Part shown: in pieces, positions 45,317-55,038 of the stretch
Position numbering within the stretch: position 1 is the stretch's first letter
Layout: every line of letters starts with the position of its first letter
From: Paenibacillus borealis
Lineage (GTDB): Bacteria; Bacillota; Bacilli; Paenibacillales; Paenibacillaceae
Assembly (NCBI RefSeq): GCF_000758665.1
Contig: NZ_CP009285.1
Coordinates: forward strand, 5,332,001-5,396,000
Direction: 5' to 3'
DNA: 64,000 nucleotides
The notes under the pieces: generated by a model
Told to the model about the DNA's origin: nothing
What the model saw: only the letters and a program-made list of their open reading frames with translations
Database searches by the model: none
Program-made: the position numbers and the translations under genes

Positions 45317-45871
45317 TTACTCGGAACTGAATATATCCTTTGCAATGAATTCAGGCGGAATGTAGTCCGCTAACCAGATATTATGATTGCCGTGGTAGAA
45401 CTTGATCCCCTCGTGTGCTGCCCGCCCGGCGTCGATTGTTAAGATCACAGGATTGATATCTTTCCGCCCTCCAACCAGTTTGGCCGTTTCGGTATCAACC
45501 GAGAAATGAACGTACTGTCTTTTCATCGGTTTAAGGCCATCCGTCAGAATCGTTTCCACCCATTGTCTGGCTGTTCCATGGTACAGAATTGGGGGAGGGA
45601 TTTCATCCTTCTTTATTATTTTTTGAGGTACTGAGTGACCATATAGCGCTCTTATTTTGCCCTCCACAATCTCATGCCGTTGTTTAGCTGATGCCTCTAT
45701 CATCTTAGCAAGATCAGCTGCAGTTACTGAATTCCATTGATGCTCAAGGTGCAATGCATTTAATAACTGTTCTATCTCTACAAAGCCCTCTTCATCTAAT
45801 TCCAGTTCATACTCCCAAGGCGCGTGGCGCAGTGCATACGAAACCTCTTTACTGAGCTTCGAGTAATCCAT
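45317..45871 (-). CDS. kptA: RNA 2'-phosphotransferase
   Basis: KptA/Tpt1 moves an RNA 2'-phosphate to NAD+. In fungi this finishes tRNA splicing; bacterial KptA has no known splicing substrate, and its job in bacteria is unclear. The 184-residue protein has the two halves of the family: the N-terminal wing LSKEVSYALRHAPWEYELELDEEGFV and the NAD site with ILYHGT, VHFSVD and VILTID. The catalytic Arg and His pattern is intact by eye. AAGGAGG lies ahead of the ATG at 45871. It stands alone between repeat-rich regions. Confidence 0.9.
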   Translation of the reverse strand: MDYSKLSKEVSYALRHAPWEYELELDEEGFVEIEQLLNALHLEHQWNSVTAADLAKMIEASAKQRHEIVEGKIRALYGHSVPQKIIKKDEIPPPILYHGTARQWVETILTDGLKPMKRQYVHFSVDTETAKLVGGRKDINPVILTIDAGRAAHEGIKFYHGNHNIWLADYIPPEFIAKDIFSSE

Positions 45872-46009
45872 ATCAAACCTCCTTACCAAAATGCCTCATT
45901 GGCTTCTAAGTAACATATATGATTACGAGTTTATCATATGTAACGCTGCCAACATAATAATGCGCATGCGCAAGACCCTCCATGATCCTTCAGCTGGCGG
46001 AGGAGGACT

Positions 46010-46190
46010 GAAATTCCGCTATTTCAGCTAATCAGGCAGATTTGCGGAGTACGCGGACTCAGAATCCGTTATGTGACCGGATTCCACTTATTTTGGGGCC
46101 GAATGAACAAGATAAGGGAATCTCAGTCCGTTTCAGCTGCAAAAGGAGGCTTTTGGGCGAAATAAGGGAATCTCAGTCCGATTCACACTT
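46010..46190. repeat. Repeats with AAGGGAATCTCAGTCCG motif
   Basis: AAGGGAATCTCAGTCCG occurs at 46114 and again 50 bases later (46164), with related sequence such as TCAGAATCCG near 46070. The sequence between the copies differs. Confidence 0.65.
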
Positions 46191-46405
46191 CAGACAACAC
46201 ATTAGCGCTCCGTACCGCCCTCATACTAATCTAATCTTTAAGCCGCTCTAATCGTCAAATGTTATTGCGGTGGCGGAAGCGGCGGGTTAGCACAACGACT
46301 GGGCTGGCAGTAACTGGGGTAGCAGTGATATTAGTCGTGGCAGTGACATTGGCGGGCTGGCAGCAACCGTTGGATTATATTGGTCTTGCCGTTCACTTTT
46401 CCAGC

Positions 46406-46431
46406 AAAAAGCCGCCCCTCCCGAGGCGGCT
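46406..46431 (-). terminator. Terminator downstream of sigF
   Basis: GCCGCC pairs with GGCGGC, followed on the minus strand by TTTTTGCTGG. It lies 176 bases after the sigF stop. Confidence 0.6.
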
Positions 46432-46606
46432 CCTCCTTGCACCCGTCACTGTACATCACATACTTAATTCATGCTCAGCTGTACTGCTAGTCCTGCCATC
46501 AGGCGGCTGACGCCTTCGGCGGGACTACTTGACTGCTGTATCAAGCTGGCTGCACCGCTGCCTCCACTCTACGAATGCTCAGCACTCTGCACCTGGCACT
46601 GCCACC

Positions 46607-47362
46607 TTACTGCGCGATCTGCTCGCGGATGTTCGCGAGGATCTTCTTCTCCAGCCTCGACACCTGAACCTGCGAGATGCCGAGGCGGCTGGCGACTTCG
46701 GACTGGGTCTGGTCGCGGTAGTAACGCAGGTAGACAATCAGGCGCTCGCGCTCGGTTAAGGCGCCTATGGCCTCGTTCAAGGCAAGCTTGTCGAACCAGC
46801 GCTCCTGCGACTCGTCGGCGATCTGGTCGATCAGGGTGATCGGATCGCCGTCATTCTCGAAGACCGTCTCGTGGATCGAAGTCGGCGGCTTGTTAGCTTC
46901 CTGGGCGAAGACAATTTCTTCGGGTGTCACGCCCAGCGCCTCCGCCACTTCGCCGATGGTCGGCAGGCGGTCGAGCGTTTTGGACATTTCATCCTTCATC
47001 TTGCGCACCTTATTGGCCATTTCCTTCAGCGAACGGCTGACCTTGAGCGTGCCGTCATCGCGGAGGAACCGCTGGATCTCGCCGATAATCATCGGCACCG
47101 CATAGGTGGAGAACTTAACCTCATAGCTGAGGTCGAATTTATCAACGGACTTCAGCAGTCCGATACAGCCGATCTGGAACAAATCATCAGGTTCATACCC
47201 ACGGTTCATAAACCGCTGCACCACTGACCAGACGAGGCGGATATTGCAATTGACCAGCGTGTCGCGGGCCGTATTATCCCCGGCTTGACTGAGCGCGATT
47301 AGACGTTTGACCTCCGCATCGTCCAAATAGGTCGGCGGAGCTTTTTTTGACTCTGCATCCAT
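46607..47362 (-). CDS. sigF: RNA polymerase sigma factor, early forespore (sigma-F)
   Basis: Sigma-F drives transcription in the forespore after asymmetric division. The 251-residue protein has all four regions: region 2 with NIRLVWSVVQRFMNRGYEPDDLFQIGCIGLLKSVDKFD, region 3, and region 4 with TQSEVASRLGISQVQVSRLEKKIL. It is held inactive by SpoIIAB. It closes the dacF-spoIIAA-spoIIAB-sigF unit, 11 bases after spoIIAB. In B. subtilis the spoVA operon follows right here; in this genome it is 29 kb away. Confidence 0.96.
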   Translation of the reverse strand: MDAESKKAPPTYLDDAEVKRLIALSQAGDNTARDTLVNCNIRLVWSVVQRFMNRGYEPDDLFQIGCIGLLKSVDKFDLSYEVKFSTYAVPMIIGEIQRFLRDDGTLKVSRSLKEMANKVRKMKDEMSKTLDRLPTIGEVAEALGVTPEEIVFAQEANKPPTSIHETVFENDGDPITLIDQIADESQERWFDKLALNEAIGALTERERLIVYLRYYRDQTQSEVASRLGISQVQVSRLEKKILANIREQIAQ

Positions 47363-47373
47363 GGCTCCAACCC

Positions 47374-47829
47374 CTAATTGTATAAAGCTTTTTTCGAGAC
47401 GATGGTTTTCTTCATTGAAATGGATGTGCCGCGTCCCGGTTCACTGGTAACTTCGAATTCATCCATGAAATTCTCCATAATGGTAAAGCCCATACCGGAC
47501 CGCTCCAGCTCCGGCTTGGAGGTATACAGCGGCTGCTGGGCCAGCTCCAGATCCTCAATGCCCCTGCCCTGATCTTCGATCGTCAAATGCACAGTTTCAA
47601 AATCAATGGAAGCGGAGATGCTGACAACTCCTGCAGGATCACTGTCGTACCCGTGGATAATGCAGTTGGTGACCGCCTCCGACACAACCGTCTTCAGGTC
47701 ATTCAGCTCCTCCATAGTCGGATCAAGCCTGGAGACAAAAGCCGCCACTACCACACGCGCGAAAGATTCATTCTCCGACAGTGCGGCAAACTGGACGCTC
47801 ATGAAGTTACGAGCTTCACTATTTGTCAT
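47374..47829 (-). CDS. spoIIAB: Anti-sigma-F factor
   Basis: SpoIIAB is a GHKL-type kinase that binds sigma-F and phosphorylates SpoIIAA. The 151-residue protein has the N box [12 protein letters not shown], the G1 box DQGRGIEDL and the G2 box [21 protein letters not shown] lies ahead of the ATG, which overlaps the spoIIAA stop by 4 bases (ATGA), so translation is coupled. Confidence 0.96.
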   Translation of the reverse strand: MTNSEARNFMSVQFAALSENESFARVVVAAFVSRLDPTMEELNDLKTVVSEAVTNCIIHGYDSDPAGVVSISASIDFETVHLTIEDQGRGIEDLELAQQPLYTSKPELERSGMGFTIMENFMDEFEVTSEPGRGTSISMKKTIVSKKALYN

Positions 47830-48179
47830 AACGCAACCTCCAAATCCGAGAGTGCAGCGCTCTCGTCGTCATATAGGGGCATGATCTTGAACAGGCCCGA
47901 CATTTCCAGCAGGCGCTTCACGGGTGCGGTGGCATCGCAGACTGCCATCTTGCCGCCCTTACTGCGAATCAGCTTGTACCTTCCCAGAATGACTCCGAGC
48001 CCGGAGCTATCCATGAACTGCAGCTCCTTCAGGCTAAGAATCAGATGCTCCACCTGGCCCCGCATAATCGCTTCATCCATATCCATACGTACATAATCGG
48101 CTGCGTGATGATCCAGTTCGCCAGACAAACGGACAATCAGCACACCCCGGTGATGCTCCATCTCCACATGAGAATTCAT
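47826..48179 (-). CDS. spoIIAA: Anti-anti-sigma-F factor
   Basis: SpoIIAA in its unphosphorylated form releases sigma-F from SpoIIAB. The 117-residue STAS protein has the phosphorylated Ser in [16 protein letters not shown], as in B. subtilis. The ATG at 48179 follows AGAGGAGA with good spacing; a GTG three codons earlier is also possible. The gene heads spoIIAB and sigF; a sigma-H promoter is expected in the 180 bases upstream but was not located. Confidence 0.95.
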   Translation of the reverse strand: MNSHVEMEHHRGVLIVRLSGELDHHAADYVRMDMDEAIMRGQVEHLILSLKELQFMDSSGLGVILGRYKLIRSKGGKMAVCDATAPVKRLLEMSGLFKIMPLYDDESAALSDLEVAL

Positions 48180-48365
48180 CCTTGCCACTCTCCTCTTCGT
48201 TGCTTGGACAACCGCCCTGTAACTACTTTCTTTCCGCTACAAGGACAAGGTTTTCTACACCGCAATTGAGGATTCCTGCCTCACGACAAAACTAGAAGAA
48301 AACCCCTAAGAACTTACATAAAGCATGGGGCCAATCTACAAAATGCAAGAAATTAATCACTAGCT

Positions 48366-49577
48366 CTAATCAATCGTAAAAAGCGATCCGGTTGTACGCT
48401 TGAACAGCTTCCACCAGCCTGCCTTGGCTACATCCTCGCCTGCTTTCAGCTCATATTCCTTCAGGACGTCTGTTCCCTGGTATACAACCAGCTTGCCGAC
48501 AGTCTGATCTGCGGCCACCGGAGCCTTCAGATTCTCTTCCAGCACCAGCTCATGCCGGATGCCCTCCTGGGTAATTCCTTTTTTGAGTAATACACTGTAA
48601 GTTTCCTTCGCCGTCAGCGGCAGCTCCGTCTTCACGCCCTTCTCAATCTTCACTGTGCCGATGGTGTCCCCCGCCTTGTGAATCGTATGCAGCTTATATT
48701 GGGAAAAGAGGTAATCGAACATCGCCGACACTTCACTGTTGCGTGTTTTGGTATTCGGCTCCCCCAGCACAACCGCGACAGCGCGCAGCCCGTCTCTGGC
48801 CGCAGTTGCAGACAGGCAGAATTTCGCTTCAGCCGTATACCCCGTCTTCAGGCCGTCAGCACCTGTATAGAAGCGCACCAGCTTGTTCGTATTGACCAGC
48901 CAGAACGGCTTGGCTGAATCCTTGCGCAGGTAATCCTGATAAGAGCCGGTATACTTGATAATCCGCTCATGCTTCAGCAGCTCCTGGCTGATTACGGCGA
49001 TGTCATGCGCGGAAGAATAATGATTCGCAGCCGGCAGTCCATTGCAGTTGGCGAAGTGGGTGTCCTTCAGACCTAAGGCTTCAGCTTTCTGATTCATCAG
49101 ATCGACAAAAGCGCTCTCCGAGCCGGCGATTTTCTCCGCCATGGCTACAGAAGCATCATTGCCCGAAGCCATCGCGATGCCCTTCAGCATTTCATCCACA
49201 GTCATTTCCTCACCCGGCTCCAGAAAAATCTGTGAACCGCCCATCGACGCGGCATACTCACTCGTCCGCACTTTGTCGGTCAGCTGCAGCCTGCCTTCAT
49301 CCAGCGCTTCCACGGTCAGCAGCATGGTCATAATTTTGGTAATACTGGCCGGCGGCAGCTTATCATGGCTGTTCTTCTCGTAGATGATCGTGCCCGTACT
49401 GGCATCCATAAGAATGGCAGAGCGGGCCCCCGGTGCGAGGTCAGCGGCCGCAATGCTTCCGGTATTGCCGGTATTGGCAGTACCTTTGGCTTTTTCCTCA
49501 GCAAAAGCGCCTGAAGCCCCTCCCAGAACCGAAACAGCGATGCACAGTGCAAGCGTAACATAACGAATTTTTCTCAC
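48366..49577 (-). CDS. dacF: D-alanyl-D-alanine carboxypeptidase, sporulation type
   Basis: DacF trims stem peptides of the spore peptidoglycan in the forespore. The 403-residue protein begins with a signal peptide (VRKIRYVTLALCIAVSVLGGASGAFA). Penicillin-binding motifs are SITK (catalytic Ser, in PPASITKIMTM), SGND and KTG (DGLKTGYTAEAK). The GTG at 49577 was chosen, with GGAGG nine bases ahead. Its position upstream of spoIIAA matches B. subtilis. Confidence 0.93.
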   Translation of the reverse strand: MRKIRYVTLALCIAVSVLGGASGAFAEEKAKGTANTGNTGSIAAADLAPGARSAILMDASTGTIIYEKNSHDKLPPASITKIMTMLLTVEALDEGRLQLTDKVRTSEYAASMGGSQIFLEPGEEMTVDEMLKGIAMASGNDASVAMAEKIAGSESAFVDLMNQKAEALGLKDTHFANCNGLPAANHYSSAHDIAVISQELLKHERIIKYTGSYQDYLRKDSAKPFWLVNTNKLVRFYTGADGLKTGYTAEAKFCLSATAARDGLRAVAVVLGEPNTKTRNSEVSAMFDYLFSQYKLHTIHKAGDTIGTVKIEKGVKTELPLTAKETYSVLLKKGITQEGIRHELVLEENLKAPVAADQTVGKLVVYQGTDVLKEYELKAGEDVAKAGWWKLFKRTTGSLFTID

Positions 49578-49668
49578 AATGGTTCCCCTCCTGAACATTA
49601 ACCTTCATTTCACAGGTACTGTGTTCCAGTTTCGTCAAAAAGGCAGGAAATTATTCCATTTTACGCAC

Positions 49669-49720
49669 AAAAAAAGAAGCTTCCCCCGGTATCCTCGCAG
49701 ATACTTGAGAGAAGCCTCTC
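49669..49720 (-). terminator. Terminator after the unknown beta-rich gene
   Basis: GAGAGGCTTCTC and GTATC pair with GATAC and GAAGCTTC on the minus strand, followed by TTTTTTTG. It stands 20 bases from the stop of the small gene. Confidence 0.75.
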
Positions 49721-49739
49721 TTACACACCCTATGAATCG

Positions 49740-50165
49740 TTAGCCTCCGATAGCCATTGCGCTGAAAATAACAGGTCCAACCACAACAGCAGTAGAGTTG
49801 GTATCCTGATTCTCAACAATCAGCTGATAGTTCTGGACACCAGCCGGGACGTTGATATCTACCATATGCAGCGAGATAATGCCGTCGTCATTGAAGAAAT
49901 CCTCGTACTCTGCCCGTGCATAAAAGATTTCGAAGCCTGCACGCCAGATGCGCACCAGGATATTCGGGGTATCCAGCGTAACATTTACGCCGATCGTTGC
50001 TTTGAGCTCTACTTTGTTCGGGAAGTGGGCCGGAACTGCGGGATCAATATATACCGATGTTCCGGCAATCTGCACACCAGCGGGGGAGATGGGGACCGGG
50101 ATGGCAACCCCGTTCGTAATAGGTGTAACTACGGATGCATTATAGTCCAAAAGCGTTTTGACCAT
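49740..50165 (-). CDS. Small beta-rich protein, unknown
   Basis: A 141-residue protein with no signal peptide and a pattern of alternating hydrophobic residues that suggests a beta sandwich (VELKATIGVNVTLDTPNILVRI, YQLIVENQDTNSTAVVVGP). Gly and small hydrophobic residues close it (VIFSAMAIGG). The start at 50165 has AAAGGAG. Neighbours are dacF and an acyltransferase; a spore-surface role is a guess from position only. I do not recognise the family. Confidence 0.6.
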   Translation of the reverse strand: MVKTLLDYNASVVTPITNGVAIPVPISPAGVQIAGTSVYIDPAVPAHFPNKVELKATIGVNVTLDTPNILVRIWRAGFEIFYARAEYEDFFNDDGIISLHMVDINVPAGVQNYQLIVENQDTNSTAVVVGPVIFSAMAIGG

Positions 50166-50263
50166 GCTTATCACTCCTTTTCATGTTCTATTAAAGTATA
50201 TGAACATTATGAAAAAGAGCTTGTGCACTTCTATCAATAGCATTGCCTATTTATGCAGAAGAT

Positions 50264-51292
50264 TCATCCATTACTAGAGACAGAGGCAGCCTTGCCCGTC
50301 CGCTTAGCCGGAGGAACGCCGCCCGCTTTCCCAAGGTAGAACCTCGATAATACCGGGTAGCGCACAGCCCACTTGGCGGCAAGCAGCGGCACAATGACTC
50401 CAATTAAAGTGAATGGCACCAGCCCGTAATCCGCGCCAAGCAGGTATTTAAGACTGTAATTCAGAGGCAAATGCAGATACATAATGGTGATGGTATTCCG
50501 TCCAAGGCTGCCCATCCAGCCCAGCGGAATCAGCCTTGCAAGCTGGTAGACCGCTGCGCAGATCGTCAAAGAAATCAGCAGCGGAACAGCCAGATCCAGC
50601 AGCAGCGACTCATACTCCTTATACTTCATGTTCAGACTGTAGTGAATGATGCCTGTCCGTTCCAGCAGCAGCACAAGTGCAGACAAAGGGAGCAGCACCA
50701 GCAAGGCCGAATAACGGCTGATTAGCGCTGGTATGGCTTGTTTACCATAGAACCCGATCGCATAATACGTAACAGCGAGCAGTGCAACATCGATGTTCCA
50801 GGGAAGATTGAAATTCTTAAGCGCGGTCAGAGAGATCAAATGGGAGACCAGGTAGGCGGAGGTGAGCAGGAGAAGTTGTATTCTGCGGGAATATCTGACG
50901 ATGTATCCAAAGAGCAATTGCGTAAACAGCAGGCAGGTGATGAACCAGAATACCCCGTAAGGACCGGTAAGGGATAGTCCGCCGTAGAGCAGCCTCGCCA
51001 TATTTTCGGCAAACCCTCTTATATTGAAGCTGAACAGCAGCAGCACCACAGCAATCAGGAGGCCATAGGCAAAATAGGGAGTCATCAGCCCTTTGGTCCG
51101 TCTCGCCGCCCAGCCCAGATATCGCCCGGGATCGACCGGTTTAAACACCAGCCCGCTTAGCTGAAAGAACAATGGCATCCTAAACCAGGACAGATAATGA
51201 TTCGCTGCCGCATCACCGGAATGGCCCATGACTACAAAAATAATACTGAAGCCCTTGGCTGCATCAATCCATAATTCACGTCGTTTTTCCAC
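50264..51292 (-). CDS. Acyltransferase family 3 membrane protein
   Basis: A 342-residue protein with about ten membrane segments. The start RRELWIDAAKGFSIIFVVMGHSGD carries the family His, and PLFFQLSGLVFKP follows. Members move acyl groups onto sugars or cell-wall polymers. Target unknown. The start is a GTG after AAGGAG. Confidence 0.85.
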   Translation of the reverse strand: MEKRRELWIDAAKGFSIIFVVMGHSGDAAANHYLSWFRMPLFFQLSGLVFKPVDPGRYLGWAARRTKGLMTPYFAYGLLIAVVLLLFSFNIRGFAENMARLLYGGLSLTGPYGVFWFITCLLFTQLLFGYIVRYSRRIQLLLLTSAYLVSHLISLTALKNFNLPWNIDVALLAVTYYAIGFYGKQAIPALISRYSALLVLLPLSALVLLLERTGIIHYSLNMKYKEYESLLLDLAVPLLISLTICAAVYQLARLIPLGWMGSLGRNTITIMYLHLPLNYSLKYLLGADYGLVPFTLIGVIVPLLAAKWAVRYPVLSRFYLGKAGGVPPAKRTGKAASVSSNG

Positions 51293-51563
51293 TATCTCCT
51301 TCCATCTCCTCCCATTTCAGTTGTTATTTAATTATAATTATAGGTTGGTTCATGATTTATTTCAATTTTAAATGAAATATTTCAGTGGTATTTCTGAAAA
51401 GAATGGCACTTAACAACGGACGAACTACATATAAAATAAGGCGTTGCTCCTAGATGACAGTGAAATCCGTTTCAGCTTGCAGGACTAGGGCTAAAGTCCG
51501 ACGATCACCTGCGCACAGCAAGGACCATCCGCTGCCGGATGGCCCTTATCTGCACATAGTGCA
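51293..51563. other. Intergenic region with a hairpin
   Basis: About 270 bases between the acyltransferase and dppF. AAGGACCATCCG pairs with CGGATGGCCCTT near 51521-51546 with weak T content. It may end the dpp operon. No gene seen. Confidence 0.5.
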
Positions 51564-52526
51564 TTAATATAAATGGCACGAGACCTGATGGCCCGAATCC
51601 AGCTCGCGCAGCACCGGAGCCTCACTCTTGCAGCGGTCCATGGCGTAAGGACAACGCGGATGGAAGGCGCAGCCGCTCGGCGGTGTCTCCGGGTTCGGAA
51701 CGTCACCGGTCAGGACAATCCGCTGCTTCTTCACTCCCGGATTCGGCACCGGGACCGCCGACATCAGCGCCTGCGTATACGGATGCAGCGGCTTCGCGAA
51801 CAGCGACCTGGTCGGTGCCAGCTCGACGATCCGTCCGAGGTACATCACTGCCACCCGGTCGCTGATAAATTTCACAACGGACAGGTCATGGGAAATGAAC
51901 ATATAGGTAAGGCCGTATTGCTCCTGCAGATCCTGCATCAGATTCAGCACCTGGGCCTGGATCGAGACATCCAGTGCCGATACCGGCTCGTCACAGACAA
52001 TGAACTTCGGATTCAGTGCAAGCGCCCGGGCAATCCCGATCCGCTGCCGCTGGCCGCCGGAGAATTCATGGGGAAAGCGGTGGGCTTGATAGGGGGACAA
52101 GCCCACCACTTCCATCAGCTGCTCTACCCGGCTTTTGAGCTCACTGGCCGGAGCGGACTCGTGTGTACGAAGCGGCTCCTCCAGTATGCGCTGGACGGTC
52201 CAGCGCGGGTCGAGCGAAGCATAAGGGTCCTGGAACACCATTTGCATATCGGTACGGAACCTGCGCAGCTGTTCGGTACTAAGAGCGCGCACATCGGTGC
52301 CGTTAAACATAATCTCGCCTTCCGTCGGCTCAATCAGCCGCAGGATGGCCCGGCCGGTGGTCGATTTGCCGCAGCCGGATTCACCGACCACCGCAAGTGT
52401 CTCCCCCTGCTGGACGGATAACGTAATGCCGTCTACTGCTTTTACAGCGCCGACCTGCTTGGAGAAGAAGCCTTTGCGGATCGGATAATGCTTCTTCAGG
52501 TTGCGGACTTCAAGGATTGTGCTCAT
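51564..52526 (-). CDS. dppF: Oligopeptide/dipeptide ABC ATPase F
   Basis: A 320-residue ABC ATPase with Walker [10 protein letters not shown], signature LSGGQ-type [15 protein letters not shown], Walker [11 protein letters not shown] and the extended C-terminal Cys region ([15 protein letters not shown]) of the OppD/OppF group. It powers peptide import together with dppD. The start at 52526 follows GGAGGGAG and overlaps dppD by 4 bases. Confidence 0.93.
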   Translation of the reverse strand: MSTILEVRNLKKHYPIRKGFFSKQVGAVKAVDGITLSVQQGETLAVVGESGCGKSTTGRAILRLIEPTEGEIMFNGTDVRALSTEQLRRFRTDMQMVFQDPYASLDPRWTVQRILEEPLRTHESAPASELKSRVEQLMEVVGLSPYQAHRFPHEFSGGQRQRIGIARALALNPKFIVCDEPVSALDVSIQAQVLNLMQDLQEQYGLTYMFISHDLSVVKFISDRVAVMYLGRIVELAPTRSLFAKPLHPYTQALMSAVPVPNPGVKKQRIVLTGDVPNPETPPSGCAFHPRCPYAMDRCKSEAPVLRELDSGHQVSCHLY

Positions 52527-53500
52527 ATGACTCCCTCCTGCTGCAGGATACAGCGGCATGTGTGGCCCGGCTGCACCTCAAGCAGCTCCGGAAGCTTCTC
52601 GCTACAGCGCTCTACAGCCACCGGACAGCGCGGTGCGAACCGGCACCCGGACGGAAGATTAGCCGGATTCGGCACCTGGCCCGGGATGGAGCTGAGCCGG
52701 TCCTCGTCACCCGCAAGCTGAGGCAGGGAAGCCAGCAGCCCCCGGGTATACGGATGCAGCGGATTGCTGTACAGGGTAGCAACATCCGTCTCCTCCACGA
52801 TCTGCCCGGCATACATAATGACGACCCGGTCACACATCTCGGCGACTACGCCAAGATCATGCGTGATCATCAGAATGGACATGCCCTCCTTCTCCTGCAG
52901 TTCGCGCATCAGATCAAGAATCTGCGCCTGGATCGTCACGTCCAGAGCCGTTGTCGGCTCATCGGCAATCAGCAGCTGGGGATTGCAGACCATCGCCATC
53001 GCGATCATCACCCGCTGGCGCATGCCTCCGGAGAGCTGATGGGCATACTGCTGCGCGATCTTTTCCGGCCGGGGAATCCCGACCTTGCGCAGCATCTCCA
53101 CCGCCCGCTCCGCCGCTTCCTTCTTGCTCAGCTTCAGATGGTAACGTGCAGATTCGGAAATCTGGCGGCCGATCTTAAATACCGGATTCAGCGAGGTCAT
53201 CGGCTCCTGAAAAATCATCGCAATCCGGTTGCCCCGGATGCCGCGAACCTCCTTCATCGACATCTCCAGCATATCCTTGCCTTCAAACCGGATGTGGCCG
53301 GAGGCGATCCGGCTGATCCGCTTGGGCAGAAGCTGCATAATTGACAGTGAGGTGATGCTTTTGCCGCAGCCGGATTCGCCGACTATTCCCAGCGTCTCCC
53401 CTTTGCGCACTGACAGACTGATGCCGTCCACCGCGCGGATCGTTCCGGCCGCTGTTTGAAATTCGGTGCATAGCCCTGATACTTCCAGCAGTTCTGTCAT
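52523..53500 (-). CDS. dppD: Oligopeptide/dipeptide ABC ATPase D
   Basis: A 325-residue ABC ATPase with Walker A GESGCGKS, signature [15 protein letters not shown], Walker [13 protein letters not shown] and Cys cluster [15 protein letters not shown]. It pairs with DppF. AGGAGGGGCAATC precedes the ATG. It ends with ATGA overlap to dppF. Confidence 0.93.
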   Translation of the reverse strand: MTELLEVSGLCTEFQTAAGTIRAVDGISLSVRKGETLGIVGESGCGKSITSLSIMQLLPKRISRIASGHIRFEGKDMLEMSMKEVRGIRGNRIAMIFQEPMTSLNPVFKIGRQISESARYHLKLSKKEAAERAVEMLRKVGIPRPEKIAQQYAHQLSGGMRQRVMIAMAMVCNPQLLIADEPTTALDVTIQAQILDLMRELQEKEGMSILMITHDLGVVAEMCDRVVIMYAGQIVEETDVATLYSNPLHPYTRGLLASLPQLAGDEDRLSSIPGQVPNPANLPSGCRFAPRCPVAVERCSEKLPELLEVQPGHTCRCILQQEGVI

Positions 53501-53537
53501 GATTGCCCCTCCTTCGTTAAAACCACAAATATATCAT

Positions 53538-54821
53538 CTAGTTCTCTGTATCTTCCACGCCCAGATATTTAAGTGCCGTCAGGGCATATACTTTCGCGCA
53601 TTGGATAATCTGCCAGACCGGTGCCTTCTCGTTAAAGTTATGAATCGTCGACAGCTCGGCCGGGCCGTATTGCAGTACAGGAATGTTATGCGTGCGGAAA
53701 TGGCGGGCATCACTGGAGGCCCATTGCAGCACACCGTAAGCCTCTTCCCCGCTGACTTCACAGATGCTCTCCACCAGATCGCTGACGACCGGCTCCTCAT
53801 TCGAGGTCCAGTTGGCGTTGCCCTGGAAGCCGAAGCCCTTCACTTCAGATTCAATACCTGCCTCCAGCAGCAGGGAACGGGCACGGTCAAGCACATCGCG
53901 GTAGTCTACACCGAACGGTACACGGGAATCAACCTGGATCGTGCAGCGGTCCGCCACTACATTCACCTTAGTTCCGCCCTGGATCGTTCCGATATTCACC
54001 GTCACATGATCGAATACCTGATAGGCGATCGAGCCGTCCTGTTCGCGCTCCTTCACATAATCCTGCGAAATGCGGATAATCTCCTTCACTTCATCGGGAA
54101 TATCGACTTTGATATCCCATAGACGCTGCAAAGCCTCAATACCTTTAGCTGCTTTGACAATCGCGCTGTCTCCGACCACTGGCGAAAGGCTGCCGTGACC
54201 CGGCGTGCCTTCGACGGTGAATTCGAACCAGCAGCTGCCCTTTTGCCCGATCGTCGGGTTCAGCGGGCCTGATGGCTCGGCGATAACCGCCGCCGTTCCG
54301 GTAATGAGGCCGCGTTCCAGCACCCAAGGCACACCCAGATGGCCGCCGGTTTCTTCATCCGGCACGATCAGGAGAGATAAATCGCCCTTTAGCGGTACGC
54401 CAAGCTTGGACAGAAGTGCAGTCACATAGATCAGCCCGGCCAGGCCGGCTTTCATATCGGAGGCGCCTCTGCCCAGCAGATAGCCGTCAACGATATCGCC
54501 GCTGAACGGATCGAAATCCCAGCGCGAGCGGTCTCCGGCAGGAACGACATCTGTATGTCCGCAGAAAATCAGATTTTTGCCGGATGGCAGTTCAGACCCT
54601 GTACCCAGTGTAGAAACAAGATTCAGCATCGTATCTGTTGCCGGATGGACACGGGTATCTATACCCGCTTCCTTCAGATAATCAATGATAAAGGCGCTGA
54701 TCTCGCGCGAATCTCCAGGCGGATTCTCCGAGGGGAAACGGATCAGCTGTGAGCACAGCTCCAGCAGCTTATCCTGCTCAGCATCTATCGCCTCCAGTAC
54801 CTTGCTTTTCCAGTCAGTCAT
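53538..54821 (-). CDS. M20-family peptidase (ArgE/DapE type)
   Basis: A 427-residue zinc amidohydrolase/peptidase. FCGHTDVVP and GRGASDMKAGLAG hold the first zinc ligands, VPDEETGG the catalytic Glu, and HNFNEKAP a late His. It most likely cleaves amino acids from small peptides or N-acyl amino acids taken up by the transporter. AAGGAGAA precedes the ATG at 54821. The gene lies inside the dpp operon, between the binding protein and dppD. Confidence 0.88.
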   Translation of the reverse strand: MTDWKSKVLEAIDAEQDKLLELCSQLIRFPSENPPGDSREISAFIIDYLKEAGIDTRVHPATDTMLNLVSTLGTGSELPSGKNLIFCGHTDVVPAGDRSRWDFDPFSGDIVDGYLLGRGASDMKAGLAGLIYVTALLSKLGVPLKGDLSLLIVPDEETGGHLGVPWVLERGLITGTAAVIAEPSGPLNPTIGQKGSCWFEFTVEGTPGHGSLSPVVGDSAIVKAAKGIEALQRLWDIKVDIPDEVKEIIRISQDYVKEREQDGSIAYQVFDHVTVNIGTIQGGTKVNVVADRCTIQVDSRVPFGVDYRDVLDRARSLLLEAGIESEVKGFGFQGNANWTSNEEPVVSDLVESICEVSGEEAYGVLQWASSDARHFRTHNIPVLQYGPAELSTIHNFNEKAPVWQIIQCAKVYALTALKYLGVEDTEN

Positions 54822-54903
54822 GGTTGTAATTCTCCTTTGCGTTCCCTGCTGCCTGCCCTGCGGCTGGCGTGAGGTATTTGAATTTGTGAAAAAGAGCAAG
54901 TAG

Positions 54904-54943
54904 AAACGGCTGTACCGTCCTTGTTAGGACGGTACCGTTTCAG
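54904..54943. terminator. Hairpin within the dpp operon
   Basis: AAACGGtaCCGTCC-type arms pair as ACGGTACCGTCC with GGACGGTACaGCCGT. T content is modest, so it may tune rather than end transcription between the binding-protein gene and the peptidase. Confidence 0.5.
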
Positions 54944-55038
54944 CGAGAAATATAAGGATAAGTTATCGTGTGAAACCTATAATTTCTTATATTTGGACAA
55001 AGCCAATGGCCCGTCCGCTCTCTTTTAGCCAAACCTGC

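Larger units (their letters stand above)
45872..46606. other. Intergenic region with repeats and sigF terminator
   Basis: This 735-base stretch holds an array of about 50-base units near 46010-46190, and the sigF hairpin near 46418. Reading frames inside it lack ribosome binding sites, and none looks like a gene. Confidence 0.6.

Noticed and set aside
46259..46510. An 83-codon plus frame with a hydrophobic start
   Set aside because: It has no ribosome binding site and includes the sigF terminator.
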